Origin: Clostridia bacterium
Lineage (GTDB): Bacteria; Bacillota; Clostridia; UMGS1883
Assembly: GCA_017505525.1 (NCBI GenBank)
Contig: JAFVPB010000005.1
Location: 1-64,000, forward strand
DNA length: 64,000 nt
Reading direction: 5' to 3'
Below, piece after piece: positions 53,082 through 61,736 of this stretch. Under the pieces are notes generated by a model that was not told the DNA's origin, searched no databases, and saw nothing but the letters and a program-made list of their open reading frames with translations. The position numbers and the translations under genes were made by a program. Position 1 is the stretch's first letter; each line of letters begins with the position of its first letter.

Positions 53082-53972
53082 TTACTGTAAAATTGCTTTT
53101 TCAAGCATTTCCTCAATCCAATCCTTTTTAGCAAGGGAATCTATCCATTCTTCTGGAATTCCTTTTTCACCGCCGATGCCGTAATAAATACCTGCAAGAC
53201 CACCTGCAACAGCAGCTACCGTATCAGTGTCATTACCAAGTTCAATTGCAGCTACTATGCAATCCTTATATGATTCTGTATTCATAAGACACCATACAGC
53301 CGCTTCAAATGTATCTACAACATATCCGCTGCTACTAATTCTTTTTCTTTCAAATTCCTTGATAACAGGAATATTTTCACACTCATCTACACAACAAGTC
53401 AATTTTTTCACAGCATCTTCCTTAGACATACCATTCATCAGATTTTCTGCAAGCTGAACATACAGTCTGCAACTCATCAACGAAATTTCGTGGGAGTGTG
53501 TAAGTGAGGAAAGATTCAGTATATCATCAATTTTATGCTCGACAAAAGCAATAGGCAGTATTCTCATAAGAGAGCCATTGCCGTTATCTTTGAAACCTTT
53601 TCCACCACAAGAAATAGGCTTACGACCTTCGTCAAATCTTACAATTGCATTCAATGTAGTATGACCTATATCAAAACACTTGCCATAAGGTGAATAGTCA
53701 CCATTATGCATCCAACCGCTAAATCTGGTCATTAAATCATCATAATCAAAAATTTCTGTATTCAAAAAACTATCTATTGTTGCAAGTGCCATAGATGAGT
53801 CATCTGACCACGTTCCCGGCGGTTGGTTATGTGTACCAAAACCTGCCATGCTTTCCATTTTAAAACTATCTCGTTCTTTAAATTCATAAGGTACTCCCAA
53901 AGCATCACCAACAATAAGTCCGTACATGGCAGCCTTAAAAAACTCTTTATTTATAAATTTCAATTTTATCAC
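53082..53972 (-). CDS. ADP-ribosylglycohydrolase (DraG family)
   Basis: A 296-residue enzyme expected to remove ADP-ribose from a modified target. It has the family metal ligands: GLIVGDALGVPYEFKER near the N-terminus, TWSDDSSMALATID (paired Asp), FKDNGNGSLMRILPIA, and GNDTDTVAAVAGGLAGIYYG. It starts with GTG at 53972 behind a weak GAAAGAA site. Followed by rtcB after 22 nt. No ADP-ribosyltransferase is recognisable in the window, so the target is unknown. Confidence 0.93.
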   Translation of the reverse strand: MIKLKFINKEFFKAAMYGLIVGDALGVPYEFKERDSFKMESMAGFGTHNQPPGTWSDDSSMALATIDSFLNTEIFDYDDLMTRFSGWMHNGDYSPYGKCFDIGHTTLNAIVRFDEGRKPISCGGKGFKDNGNGSLMRILPIAFVEHKIDDILNLSSLTHSHEISLMSCRLYVQLAENLMNGMSKEDAVKKLTCCVDECENIPVIKEFERKRISSSGYVVDTFEAAVWCLMNTESYKDCIVAAIELGNDTDTVAAVAGGLAGIYYGIGGEKGIPEEWIDSLAKKDWIEEMLEKAILQ

Positions 53973-54005
53973 TTCTTTCTTTTGCAGAAAAACATCATCA
54001 TAAAA

Positions 54006-54650
54006 TTATTTTCTACTCTTATAGTCCTTATCTATATCGTCTTTCCAATTATCAGTTATACCACTGCCTTTTCTTACGGCAGTGAACATTTTGCCGACTG
54101 CCATAAAGTTAGTTGCAGTACCAACTTTGTCAGCGTGATAATTCGCTGCACGACTTGCGTCTATGCCCATTGTGCTTGCAACGGAAATAGCATCAATATT
54201 AGCACCCATAAACACAAACTCCCAACCAAACTCATTTTCCTGTTTTTCTACCATTGACTTGATTGTGGAGAGGTTGTATTCCTTGCTTGCGTTTTCCATT
54301 CCATCGGTAATGATAACTACAACGGTTTTCGCCGGAACTGCACTGTCAACCATAGTTTTGTGTCTTGCTGAAACCTGATTGATTGTTTTACCGATTGCAT
54401 CAAGAAGTGCTGTCATACCTCTTGCAAAATATTCCTTATTTGTAAGTTCAGGAACCTTCTTTATATCAGTATTCTCAAAGAGAATGTCATACTCATCATC
54501 AAACAATACTGTTGTAACGGCAGCTTCACCTTCTTCGCCTCGCTGCTTATCAATCATACTGTTATAGCCACCGATTGTATCAGATACCAAGTTCTGCATT
54601 GAACCGCTTCTGTCCATTATAAAAATCATTTCAGTTAAATTCTTATTCAT
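54006..54650 (-). CDS. vWA domain protein, TerY-like
   Basis: A 214-residue protein that is nearly all a von Willebrand A domain. The MIDAS motif DRSGSM is at 13-18, the Thr ligand in ARGMTALLDAIG, and the Asp in VVVIITDGMENAS. TerY-type proteins of this size bind metal and act in stress or phage-response gene sets. The start at 54650 has AAAGGCG upstream and overlaps the BtpA-like gene by 8 nt. No signal peptide is seen, so it is cytosolic. Confidence 0.88.
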   Translation of the reverse strand: MNKNLTEMIFIMDRSGSMQNLVSDTIGGYNSMIDKQRGEEGEAAVTTVLFDDEYDILFENTDIKKVPELTNKEYFARGMTALLDAIGKTINQVSARHKTMVDSAVPAKTVVVIITDGMENASKEYNLSTIKSMVEKQENEFGWEFVFMGANIDAISVASTMGIDASRAANYHADKVGTATNFMAVGKMFTAVRKGSGITDNWKDDIDKDYKSRK

Positions 54651-55374
54651 CTTTATTCGCCTTTCTGTATTCAAAAACTTTTTCCATAAATACTTTTACA
54701 TATTCCTCGCACACATCACCGTAATCGTGATGCTCATCCTTCAGCCAGCTCCCGATAATAACACCATCGGCAAACTGCAACTTTTCACAAACATTATCCG
54801 CTGTAACACCTGCACCGACAATGAGAGGGAAGTCCTCTAATACTGTTCTGAATTCCGAAAGCTTTTCCGTAGGGCAGTCTTTACCGGTCCCTTCACCTGT
54901 TGTTACAACTGCATCACAACGCATCTTCGCAAATTCTGCATCCTCTTCAAGTGTTCTGCCGCTTCTGATAGGCTGATACTTAAAGCGTAGTCCGCCGAGA
55001 ACCTGAAAGCTTCTATCCTTCATAAGTCCAATCAGTTCATTGGCATAAACAGAATCCTTTTCGGATTCCAGATGTCCGCAAACCGAATCAATTTGTATAA
55101 AATCGGCATTGTATTTTGCCGCAAGCTCAAATGCTTTTCTATAATCACCGAGGATATTAACACCGTAATACTTATCCGGCATATTTTTATGTAAATAACT
55201 AAGTGCCTGTATGCAGTTTTCAACATCGCCAAAATAGTTTTCTACCAAAACAGCATCTACACCGTTTTTATAATAAATCTCTGTTTCTTTAATCATTCTT
55301 TCCATTATTTCTTCATCAGAATTGCCTTTCAGATGAAGCATTGCAATAATGGGTTTTGTTTTAAAATCTAACAT
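54643..55374 (-). CDS. BtpA/SgcQ family TIM-barrel protein
   Basis: A 243-residue protein of the BtpA family (PII-like TIM barrel). Motifs are KPIIAMLHLKG at the start, GVDAVLVENYFGD, YGVNILGDYR and VVTTGEGTGKDCPTEKLSEFR, ending in GADG-like FADGVIIGSWLK. BtpA stabilises photosystem I in cyanobacteria. In other bacteria its role is unknown, and the fold suggests a phosphosugar or nucleoside-related enzyme. It overlaps the vWA gene by 8 nt, so it belongs with the DraG/RtcB group. Confidence 0.85.
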   Translation of the reverse strand: MLDFKTKPIIAMLHLKGNSDEEIMERMIKETEIYYKNGVDAVLVENYFGDVENCIQALSYLHKNMPDKYYGVNILGDYRKAFELAAKYNADFIQIDSVCGHLESEKDSVYANELIGLMKDRSFQVLGGLRFKYQPIRSGRTLEEDAEFAKMRCDAVVTTGEGTGKDCPTEKLSEFRTVLEDFPLIVGAGVTADNVCEKLQFADGVIIGSWLKDEHHDYGDVCEEYVKVFMEKVFEYRKANKDE

Positions 55375-55422
55375 TTTATCATCTCCAAATATATTTCTAT
55401 TACACGATCAATCCAAACAAAC

Positions 55423-56616
55423 TTAAAATCCTTCAGATACTAATGACATAACTTCATCAATATTATTTTTATCATTCAAATACTTTACAATTTCATCTAC
55501 ACCACCTGTGCAAAGTGGTTGTTTTGACCGGATATTTCCATCCTCATCGCATCCGTATATTGAGTATATTCCATAGTTGGCTATGTCAGCAACAAATTTT
55601 ATATTATAATCGCCACAACTATATACCATTTCAAAAATGTCAGGTTCATCAGAAAATCCCTTTGCAGCTCTCAACATAAATTCATAAATCTGCTTTCTTT
55701 TCTGATTCGTTATATTTTCTGTAACATCAACCGATGTTTGCGAAACAATTATATCCCTCAGATTTTCGCAACCAAAGAAAGCAAACTTTTCTATTCGTTC
55801 TAATTTGTCGGAAAATATAACATTTTCCAATGCTCTGCAATTTACAAATACGTCTGATTCTATACTTCTGACACATCCTTTATCTCCCGAACCAATTATT
55901 ACATTTTTCAAATTGATACAATTTTCAAACATTCCTTTGCTGACTGCAGATATGTTACACGATAAAACAATGTTCTCTAATCCGATACAATCCTTAAAAG
56001 CTCCCTCGCCAAATTCTGAAATATTTTTTGAACAGACAACATTCTGCAGTTCTCTGCAACAGGAAAAAGCTTCTTTACCGATAGTCTCAACTCTTTGGGG
56101 AATAACAAGAGTTGCTAAAGAACTGCATCCCCAAAAGGCTCTTTCTCCAATTTCCGTTACCGTTTTAGGTATGTCAATTTCCTGCAATGATTTACAATTT
56201 TCAAAAACACGATTATGTATCTTTTCTATTTTACTTTCAAACACAAAGGCATGATCAATCACATGCTTCTTAAATACAATTCTTTTTAGGTTTTCACAAC
56301 CAGAAAAAGCACCTTCGTCTATTTCTGTAACCGAACACGGTATTTCTATGTATTGTAGTCCTTTGCAGTCTGCGAAGGCTTCTTTGCTGATTCTTTTGAC
56401 ATTATTCGGTATATCTATCTCTTTTACCCAAGAGTGTATAAAAGCTCTGTCACCAATTTCTTCGAGAGAGGAGGGAAGAATAACCTCGGTTACATTTTTA
56501 CATTCAGAAAATGCATATTCTCCGATTTTTGTAATAGTATTATCAACAATTACTGTACCGGGAGATTTTAGTTTCATATTGAATTTTTTTAATACGCCGT
56601 TTTCTATATTGCGCAT
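55423..56616 (-). CDS. BspA-type leucine-rich repeat protein
   Basis: A 397-residue protein with about ten LRR_5 (BspA/TpLRR) repeats at about 20-300, seen as ITKIGEYAFSECKNVTEVILP, VKRISKEAFADCKGLQYIEIP and similar. A C-terminal domain of about 100 residues (DEPDIFEMVYSCGDYNIKF to VMSLVSEGF) is not a repeat. There is no signal peptide, so unlike most BspA proteins it is probably intracellular. A second, short LRR_5 protein is at 59350-59724. AAGGTGA lies before the ATG. Confidence 0.9.
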   Translation of the reverse strand: MRNIENGVLKKFNMKLKSPGTVIVDNTITKIGEYAFSECKNVTEVILPSSLEEIGDRAFIHSWVKEIDIPNNVKRISKEAFADCKGLQYIEIPCSVTEIDEGAFSGCENLKRIVFKKHVIDHAFVFESKIEKIHNRVFENCKSLQEIDIPKTVTEIGERAFWGCSSLATLVIPQRVETIGKEAFSCCRELQNVVCSKNISEFGEGAFKDCIGLENIVLSCNISAVSKGMFENCINLKNVIIGSGDKGCVRSIESDVFVNCRALENVIFSDKLERIEKFAFFGCENLRDIIVSQTSVDVTENITNQKRKQIYEFMLRAAKGFSDEPDIFEMVYSCGDYNIKFVADIANYGIYSIYGCDEDGNIRSKQPLCTGGVDEIVKYLNDKNNIDEVMSLVSEGF

Positions 56617-56656
56617 TTTCTTTCATCACCTTTTATTAATCATATGAAATTTGCTA

Positions 56657-57592
56657 TTATGCTAATTCGACTAAAAATCCAATAAATTTTTGCATGTCCA
56701 ATGTTTTCGCCTTTCTAAAAGCCTCTAAGGCTTCTTCCACGGAGTCGTGTTGCTCCCATTTTAAATATTCTCTATTGATTATATAATGACCTATCGAAAT
56801 ATACATTGCACCTAATAATAACTTTACTTTGAATGCATCTGCCGGCGCTGCTGCTCTATATATTTCTTTTGCCTTGTTTCCAACCCACTTTAATGCAGCT
56901 TGGGTTCCTTTTTTTACGGTATTGTTCAAGGTCACATCGCTACTTTTATCTCCAAACACAATACTGTATTCGATTGAAAGTTCAATTAATTTTTCAAGAA
57001 AATCCGCAACATCATCTTTAGGTATTTGCTGCAAATATTTATAGTTATGGTTCTCGGCAACAAATGTATTATCATAAAAATTATTTTTTGGCATTGCCTT
57101 GCCAAGAGCATCTTCGCCCATCATTATTTTTTTAATTAAATCAATTCTTTTACTTCTCGGCAACATAGGGGTAAGGTAAATTGGAATTATTTTTACCCCA
57201 AGGGCAGAAGCAACAGTGTCATCTTCTAAGGAATCATTAACGACAATATTTTTCAAAGTATTCAATGTAATAAAGTTTTTCATTCTTAATTCCAATTCAG
57301 CAATCTGACCTTCTATTTCTTCAATGCTAACGTCCTTCATTGTAGTTGAAAAACTCGTTTTAAACATAGACCCAGCAAGTAATCCAGCCCCTGCAACAAC
57401 ACTTCCGATAATTCCACCCTTAACTCCGCCTATTTTTTTCCATAATGCTGTTGCTATAACTCCTCCTGCCAAACTTATAGGCGCGGAAAAAGCATTCAAA
57501 TATTCCTTAGGTGGATTATGTAATTCTTTGATGTAATATTTTCTAAAATCCAGTTCATCTGAATTAATCTCACTTAAAATATTAGTACTCAT
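56657..57592 (-). CDS. hypothetical protein with glycine-rich membrane region
   Basis: A 311-residue protein I do not recognise. After a polar N-terminus there is a Gly/Ala-rich hydrophobic stretch (about 40-80, with IGGVKGGIIGSVVAGAG) able to form a helical hairpin in the membrane. A coiled coil follows (about 90-110). The rest is helical, with a TPR-like end (DSVEEALEAFRKAKTLD). The start at 57592 has GGGAG upstream. It lies 18 nt after the zinc-ribbon gene. Confidence 0.75.
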   Translation of the reverse strand: MSTNILSEINSDELDFRKYYIKELHNPPKEYLNAFSAPISLAGGVIATALWKKIGGVKGGIIGSVVAGAGLLAGSMFKTSFSTTMKDVSIEEIEGQIAELELRMKNFITLNTLKNIVVNDSLEDDTVASALGVKIIPIYLTPMLPRSKRIDLIKKIMMGEDALGKAMPKNNFYDNTFVAENHNYKYLQQIPKDDVADFLEKLIELSIEYSIVFGDKSSDVTLNNTVKKGTQAALKWVGNKAKEIYRAAAPADAFKVKLLLGAMYISIGHYIINREYLKWEQHDSVEEALEAFRKAKTLDMQKFIGFLVELA

Positions 57593-57610
57593 AATATATG
57601 CTCCCAACTA

Positions 57611-58153
57611 TTATAGTTTTGGACTATTGTATTTTTCGCTTCCTGATTGTGTTCTTGATATAACATCAAAACCCGTAATCTCTACATCTGGTTTACTGGT
57701 GTTAAAGCTTTGAAATACTGTTATACTTTTTGGCTCGGTTTCATTAGGTTTTAGCGTAATATACAAGTTTATCACCCTATTGAATAAATACAACATTGCA
57801 ATTCTTATTTTTATTTCAGATGAAGCTTTTTTTGCAGCAAGATTGTAATTAATGAAATCACCGCTTCTTAATGTGCCGAGAAATTCATCATCAATATAAA
57901 TATCTGCAGGTTGACTACCCATCATTTGTTTTTTTAGTTTTATGATAACAGGAATGTCATTAGTATTTTCTGCTGATGATATAATCTCATCGGTGGTTAC
58001 GCTCTCCCCGCAGTTATTACAGAACTTAGCATCGCCGGGCAAAACTTGTCCGCATTTTTTACAAGTAAATTCTTCTTGTAATATTTCCTTACCACATTCC
58101 AAACAAAATTTTGAGTTTTCGGGGATTTCCTTTCCGCAATTAAAACACTTCAT
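57611..58153 (-). CDS. double zinc-ribbon protein
   Basis: A 180-residue protein. Two zinc ribbons form the N-terminus: CFNCGKEIPENSKFCLECGK (3-22) and CKKCGQVLPGDAKFCNNCGE (about 31-50). After a linker comes a beta domain (about 70-150) with VIIKLKKQMMGSQPADIYID and ETEPKSITVFQSF, like other PEGA-type or carboxypeptidase-type sandwiches. Start at 58153 with AAAGGAACG upstream; the frame before it overlaps the neighbour without homology. It probably recruits partners in the complex coded by this train. Confidence 0.82.
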   Translation of the reverse strand: MKCFNCGKEIPENSKFCLECGKEILQEEFTCKKCGQVLPGDAKFCNNCGESVTTDEIISSAENTNDIPVIIKLKKQMMGSQPADIYIDDEFLGTLRSGDFINYNLAAKKASSEIKIRIAMLYLFNRVINLYITLKPNETEPKSITVFQSFNTSKPDVEITGFDVISRTQSGSEKYNSPKL

Positions 58154-58172
58154 AATTATCGTTCCTTTCTGT

Positions 58173-59048
58173 TTATCCATTCCATTTATCTTTAAGCCAC
58201 TTTCCAAGGCGTTTAGCTCCCTCTGTAATTGCATCGCCTGCATCACTTGCAATATCAACAATAGTAACTTTTGCATCATCTGCAAATTCAGAAACCTTTC
58301 TTTCCATATTTTTAAATTCCGGAGATGATATTACTTTTGTAGACAAATCTACCACTTTACGTCCAATCTCATCCGCCTTTTCCGAAACTTCCATTTTCGC
58401 AATTTGATATTTGGTATATATCGTTCCTGTTATATCAAGAGCCTTTTCTCCGACAAATTTAGCTCCGTCAACAGCTGCGTCCTTTATATCAGTAGCGCAT
58501 TCTCTAATTTGAACATTATATTTAGGATTGACCATCATTTTAACTATTTCAGCAGTATCATTTATAGGTATAGCTGCATGATGTAGATCATTTCCGCTAA
58601 AAGCGGAACTGATTACCGTTCCAAGTTTTTTCCATTCTCCTTTCTTAAATTCATCCATTTCCAACACTTGTGAAACCGCAAGCGCAAAACGATATGTAAA
58701 CACTATATTTTCAAAAGAACTTATTCCCATTGCAGCTAAAGTGCCTGCACCGGGGATTAAATGAAAAAATTTAACGGCTGCTTTGCAACCTATGTAGTAT
58801 GCTGCTGAACCAAGTAAAATAGTTTCACAAATTTTTATTGCTTGATTTTTGTCAATAGGTAATCCGCGATTTGATGCTAATGTATAAAATAATCCGCCCC
58901 AAACGCTTCCTAATGCCGTAACATCTGCAATTGTGCTAAATGCTCCAATTGGTCCCGCAAAGCCAGCTTCGCACAACCAAAATACCACATCTTCTTTATC
59001 GGATTCTCTAAGTTCTTTTTTTGGCGGAAGTTCACAAACTAAACTCAT
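58173..59048 (-). CDS. DUF697/EcsC-like helical membrane protein
   Basis: A 291-residue protein. A hydrophobic, Gly-rich middle (about 25-135) has KFFHLIPGAGTLAAMGISSF, the pattern of DUF697 proteins that insert helical hairpins near GTPases. The C-terminal third is a long amphipathic helix (about 185-285, DIKDAAVDGAKFVGEKALDI), like apolipoprotein or YtxH-type membrane-binding segments. It lies next to another DUF697-like protein (59721-60287). The RBS is weak. Confidence 0.7.
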   Translation of the reverse strand: MSLVCELPPKKELRESDKEDVVFWLCEAGFAGPIGAFSTIADVTALGSVWGGLFYTLASNRGLPIDKNQAIKICETILLGSAAYYIGCKAAVKFFHLIPGAGTLAAMGISSFENIVFTYRFALAVSQVLEMDEFKKGEWKKLGTVISSAFSGNDLHHAAIPINDTAEIVKMMVNPKYNVQIRECATDIKDAAVDGAKFVGEKALDITGTIYTKYQIAKMEVSEKADEIGRKVVDLSTKVISSPEFKNMERKVSEFADDAKVTIVDIASDAGDAITEGAKRLGKWLKDKWNG

Positions 59049-59054
59049 AATATA

Positions 59055-59366
59055 TCACACACTCTCTTTTGTAATCTCAATATCGTCTATTTCAATTATA
59101 AATCCTTTTTCTTTCAAGCTATTCTGTCCCCACTCAACTATCTTTTCTTTATAGTGGTTGACCAAATAGACTACGATTTCGTCCTTCCTTTCCTGTGAAA
59201 GACCAGACAACATTTTAATTGGTAAATCCCCGGGTAGTTTTAAAATGTTTGCAATAAATTTCAATCCATTACTATCGCTTGATTCTGCACTTTCTTTCAG
59301 AATAGGTATTGCCGCCCTGATTAAGCTGTCATAATTCAAGTCCTTGACTTTAATCTTCAGTTCCAT
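59055..59366 (-). CDS. small hypothetical protein
   Basis: A 103-residue protein with no match I know. It is helical from 10 to 85 with alternating charges (KDLNYDSLIRAAIPILKES; RKDEIVVYLVNHYKEKIVEWG) and ends in a short beta stretch (FIIEIDDIEITKESV). GGAGGG lies before the ATG, and it overlaps the LRR_5 gene by 17 nt. It probably forms part of the same assembly as its neighbours. Confidence 0.72.
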   Translation of the reverse strand: MELKIKVKDLNYDSLIRAAIPILKESAESSDSNGLKFIANILKLPGDLPIKMLSGLSQERKDEIVVYLVNHYKEKIVEWGQNSLKEKGFIIEIDDIEITKESV

Positions 59367-59724
59367 GTTTACCCTCCGTATTTAAACTGTTGACTACAAT
59401 GTAGCCTGTTTTCTTTGCCTTGAACCATATGTCTGCATACGAATTTTCTTTGCAGAAAATCATTATTGTCCTGTTTGAAATATAACCATTTTTGCTTTTA
59501 TTTGGTATCTTTAGCAATACACCGCTTCCGCTAAAGGCAGATGTTTCTATATGTTTTATGCTATCAGGAATAAAAATCCTTTTCAGATTTTCACATCCGG
59601 CAAAAGCTTCATTCCCTATATAAATAACACCATCGTTTATAATTACTTCGGATATTTGATTATTATTTTTGAATAATCCGTCTTTAACTGCATAACAATC
59701 CTTTACAATGATTTTATTATTCAT
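59350..59724 (-). CDS. short BspA-type LRR protein
   Basis: A 124-residue protein with two to three LRR_5 units (QISEVIINDGVIYIGNEAFAG; CENLKRIFIPDSIKHIETSAF) and a non-repeat C-terminus (FCKENSYADIWFKAKKTGYI). No signal peptide is seen. It overlaps the gene before it by four bases (ATGA) and the one after by 17 nt. It resembles a reduced version of the LRR protein at 55423-56616. Confidence 0.8.
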   Translation of the reverse strand: MNNKIIVKDCYAVKDGLFKNNNQISEVIINDGVIYIGNEAFAGCENLKRIFIPDSIKHIETSAFSGSGVLLKIPNKSKNGYISNRTIMIFCKENSYADIWFKAKKTGYIVVNSLNTEGKHGTED

Positions 59725-60287
59725 ACTTCAAACGCCTTCAATGCTTCGTTTATTTTATCTGTAAAAGCTTCTTCCGTGTTATTGGCAACAGAGAACATAA
59801 TTTTTTTATATGCATTATAATCAGGCTTGGTAAATTTAAAAATATCCTTCTGCGGAAATACGTTTCTGATAAGAGCTATTGTCTTACTCAAAGTTTCTGT
59901 ATTTGTAATGTCATTTTCCAAGCTTGAACAGATGGAAAACAAAATTCCAAGCCTCCATGTTAATGCCTTTGCACAAATAGCATTAAAATAAATTCCCGCA
60001 ATTGGAATTTGTCCCGCTGCTTTGTCAAATACAAGGTCAAAAATTAGTTCACTTGTTATCTTTTTCAGCATTGGAACCAAAACCTCTTTTGACAAAGGTT
60101 CTCTGTCATACAGGAGCCTGATTTTATCAAGCATCGGCGCATAATGTGTAAATATGGTTGCACCATCAACGATAATTGTCACCGGAAAACCAAAACATCC
60201 GCTTAAACCCTGCAAAACAATATTGCTGTTCGCAGTACTGTTAATGATATTATACGATTGTAATGTTAAATCTTTAGTGTTTGTCAT
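59721..60287 (-). CDS. DUF697-like protein
   Basis: A 188-residue protein. The N-terminal half has GLSGCFGFPVTIIVDGATIFTHY, then hydrophobic helices with PIAGIYFNAICAKALTWRLG, the pattern of DUF697-type membrane-hairpin proteins. The start at 60287 lies in MTNTKDLTLQSYNIIN. Its AAGGTGG ribosome binding site is in the 3' arm of a hairpin (60295-60322), which may block translation. It overlaps the LRR_5 gene by four bases. Confidence 0.72.
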   Translation of the reverse strand: MTNTKDLTLQSYNIINSTANSNIVLQGLSGCFGFPVTIIVDGATIFTHYAPMLDKIRLLYDREPLSKEVLVPMLKKITSELIFDLVFDKAAGQIPIAGIYFNAICAKALTWRLGILFSICSSLENDITNTETLSKTIALIRNVFPQKDIFKFTKPDYNAYKKIMFSVANNTEEAFTDKINEALKAFEV

Positions 60288-60294
60288 TGTAAAT

Positions 60295-60322
60295 AAAACC
60301 ACCTTTTTGTTAAGATGGTTTT
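60295..60322 (-). promoter_or_regulatory. hairpin covering the ribosome binding site
   Basis: In the minus-strand RNA AAAACCATCTT pairs with AAGGTGGTTTT with one mismatch, followed by TATTT. The 3' arm contains the AAGGTGG site of the gene starting at 60287. It can be a weak terminator for the upstream genes or a translation switch. Confidence 0.5.
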
Positions 60323-60410
60323 ATTTTAACATAGTTCAATTTTGAAAACAGCACTTTTGAAAAGACAAATCATCAGAAATGCTATCTGTTTGCCATTTTT
60401 TGTCTGTCCC

Positions 60411-60878
60411 TTATAATATGTTTGGCTCTAAGCCAAGAAAGTTTGCAAATTGATCTGCCTCTTCTATGTTATTGAATAAATACGAAAAACCTCCACCGTT
60501 TTTTAAATCATAACAGAATAAACCTTGATAATATGGGGGTTGAACTATATATTCAATTTTCTTTATTTCGTTTTTTAATTCCTCCAAAGTAAATTCGAAG
60601 CAGCATAAATAATCATCTTTGCCAGCGCGATATGCATCGATAGAATTCTCATCCATAATCGCTTTGGCTATTTTTCCTATTTTGCTGAACAATCCAAACC
60701 CCACATTTATATTGTCTGCAAAAAACAGGCGAAAAGTCGTTCCGTTTTCAAATCTGTCTTGAAGAACTAATGTTCCGACAAACTCTCTTCCGATACCTTT
60801 GCTTAAAAATTCACCGTCTTGGATTATAAAATCAATTTTTCTGCCTTTACAATTCTGACTTGTTATCTTGTACGACAT
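60411..60878 (-). CDS. hypothetical protein
   Basis: A 155-residue protein I cannot assign. It begins with beta strands (YKITSQNCKGRKIDFIIQDGEF), has a central Gly-rich turn (VGFGLFSKIGKIAKAIMDE) and an acidic end (LFNNIEEADQFANFLGLEPN). No membrane segment or metal site is visible. GAGGTGATAG precedes the ATG. It lies 27 nt after the M48 peptidase and 123 nt before the next gene, so it may close a first sub-operon. Confidence 0.7.
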   Translation of the reverse strand: MSYKITSQNCKGRKIDFIIQDGEFLSKGIGREFVGTLVLQDRFENGTTFRLFFADNINVGFGLFSKIGKIAKAIMDENSIDAYRAGKDDYLCCFEFTLEELKNEIKKIEYIVQPPYYQGLFCYDLKNGGGFSYLFNNIEEADQFANFLGLEPNIL

Positions 60879-60905
60879 TCTATCACCTCAAATTTCTTTT
60901 ATAGT

Positions 60906-61736
60906 TTAATCTTGTTTGTACATTCTAACAACCTTCTCGTATTCACCTGAATTATACCAGTCATTTATCTGCTTTAATCTCAAAATAGACCAGGGGTGAG
61001 AAGCATACGCCGTATAGTTGATATATAAAAGCTTACCGATGATACCCGATGCATCCGTTTCAAAATCCTCGGCTTGTTTCATAACCTTGTCAACAGAAAA
61101 ATCAATATCAGGAATATTATCGGAATGCCCTAACATCTTCATTGTTTCAGTATTTGCCACATTTATGTCGGCAGCGGCAATAAGCCCCGCTCTGTCTGCC
61201 GTATATTCCGAATTCCTGTGCCATTCCATAAGGGCATACTGAAGTGCGACAGATGCCGCCTGTGCAACTCCGCCAAGACTTCCAAGAATCGAATTCAAAG
61301 ACCTCGCCATATTATGATAAAGAAGGTGACCACTTTTGATATGGCCTATTTCATGTCCGATTACATTCAGCAATTCCCCATCTGAATAATTTGCTATAAC
61401 CGAAGAGCGTAGAACTATAAACGGTTTATCTACACCTGTTGCATAAGCATTATAGTCATAGCCCATTTCACTGAACAATGGATATTCTTCCTTAATACCT
61501 AATCTTGCCAAGGCTAATTTATACAGACCATATACTCTCGGATTTGTTTTTTCGGTAATCCTATAACAGCTTCCAACAACTTCTGCATATGTATCCACCT
61601 GAATTTTTGCATCGAGAACTTTAGCCATTACAATATCCAAAAGCGGTAGTTTCTTTAATGCCATCATTGCAATTTTTTCTCCGGGATGTTGATAATCTTC
61701 CGGCTTTATACCATATAAAGAATCGTATGTCATCAT
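60906..61736 (-). CDS. M48 family metallopeptidase
   Basis: A 276-residue zinc peptidase. The zinc site HEIGH (128-132) is followed by the third ligand in NSEYTADRAGLIAA, as in HtpX/Ste24-type M48 enzymes. Unlike HtpX there is no clear pair of N-terminal membrane helices, so it may be peripheral. It begins with a domain shared by the next two genes upstream (DYQHPGEKIAMMALKKLP) and ends with NDWYNSGEYEKVV. It overlaps the upstream paralog by one base (TAATG). Confidence 0.88.
   Translation of the reverse strand: MMTYDSLYGIKPEDYQHPGEKIAMMALKKLPLLDIVMAKVLDAKIQVDTYAEVVGSCYRITEKTNPRVYGLYKLALARLGIKEEYPLFSEMGYDYNAYATGVDKPFIVLRSSVIANYSDGELLNVIGHEIGHIKSGHLLYHNMARSLNSILGSLGGVAQAASVALQYALMEWHRNSEYTADRAGLIAAADINVANTETMKMLGHSDNIPDIDFSVDKVMKQAEDFETDASGIIGKLLYINYTAYASHPWSILRLKQINDWYNSGEYEKVVRMYKQD

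Noticed and set aside
59055-59366. Toxin-antitoxin pair with the overlapping LRR gene
   Set aside because: Overlap is common throughout this gene train, and neither protein resembles a known toxin or antitoxin.
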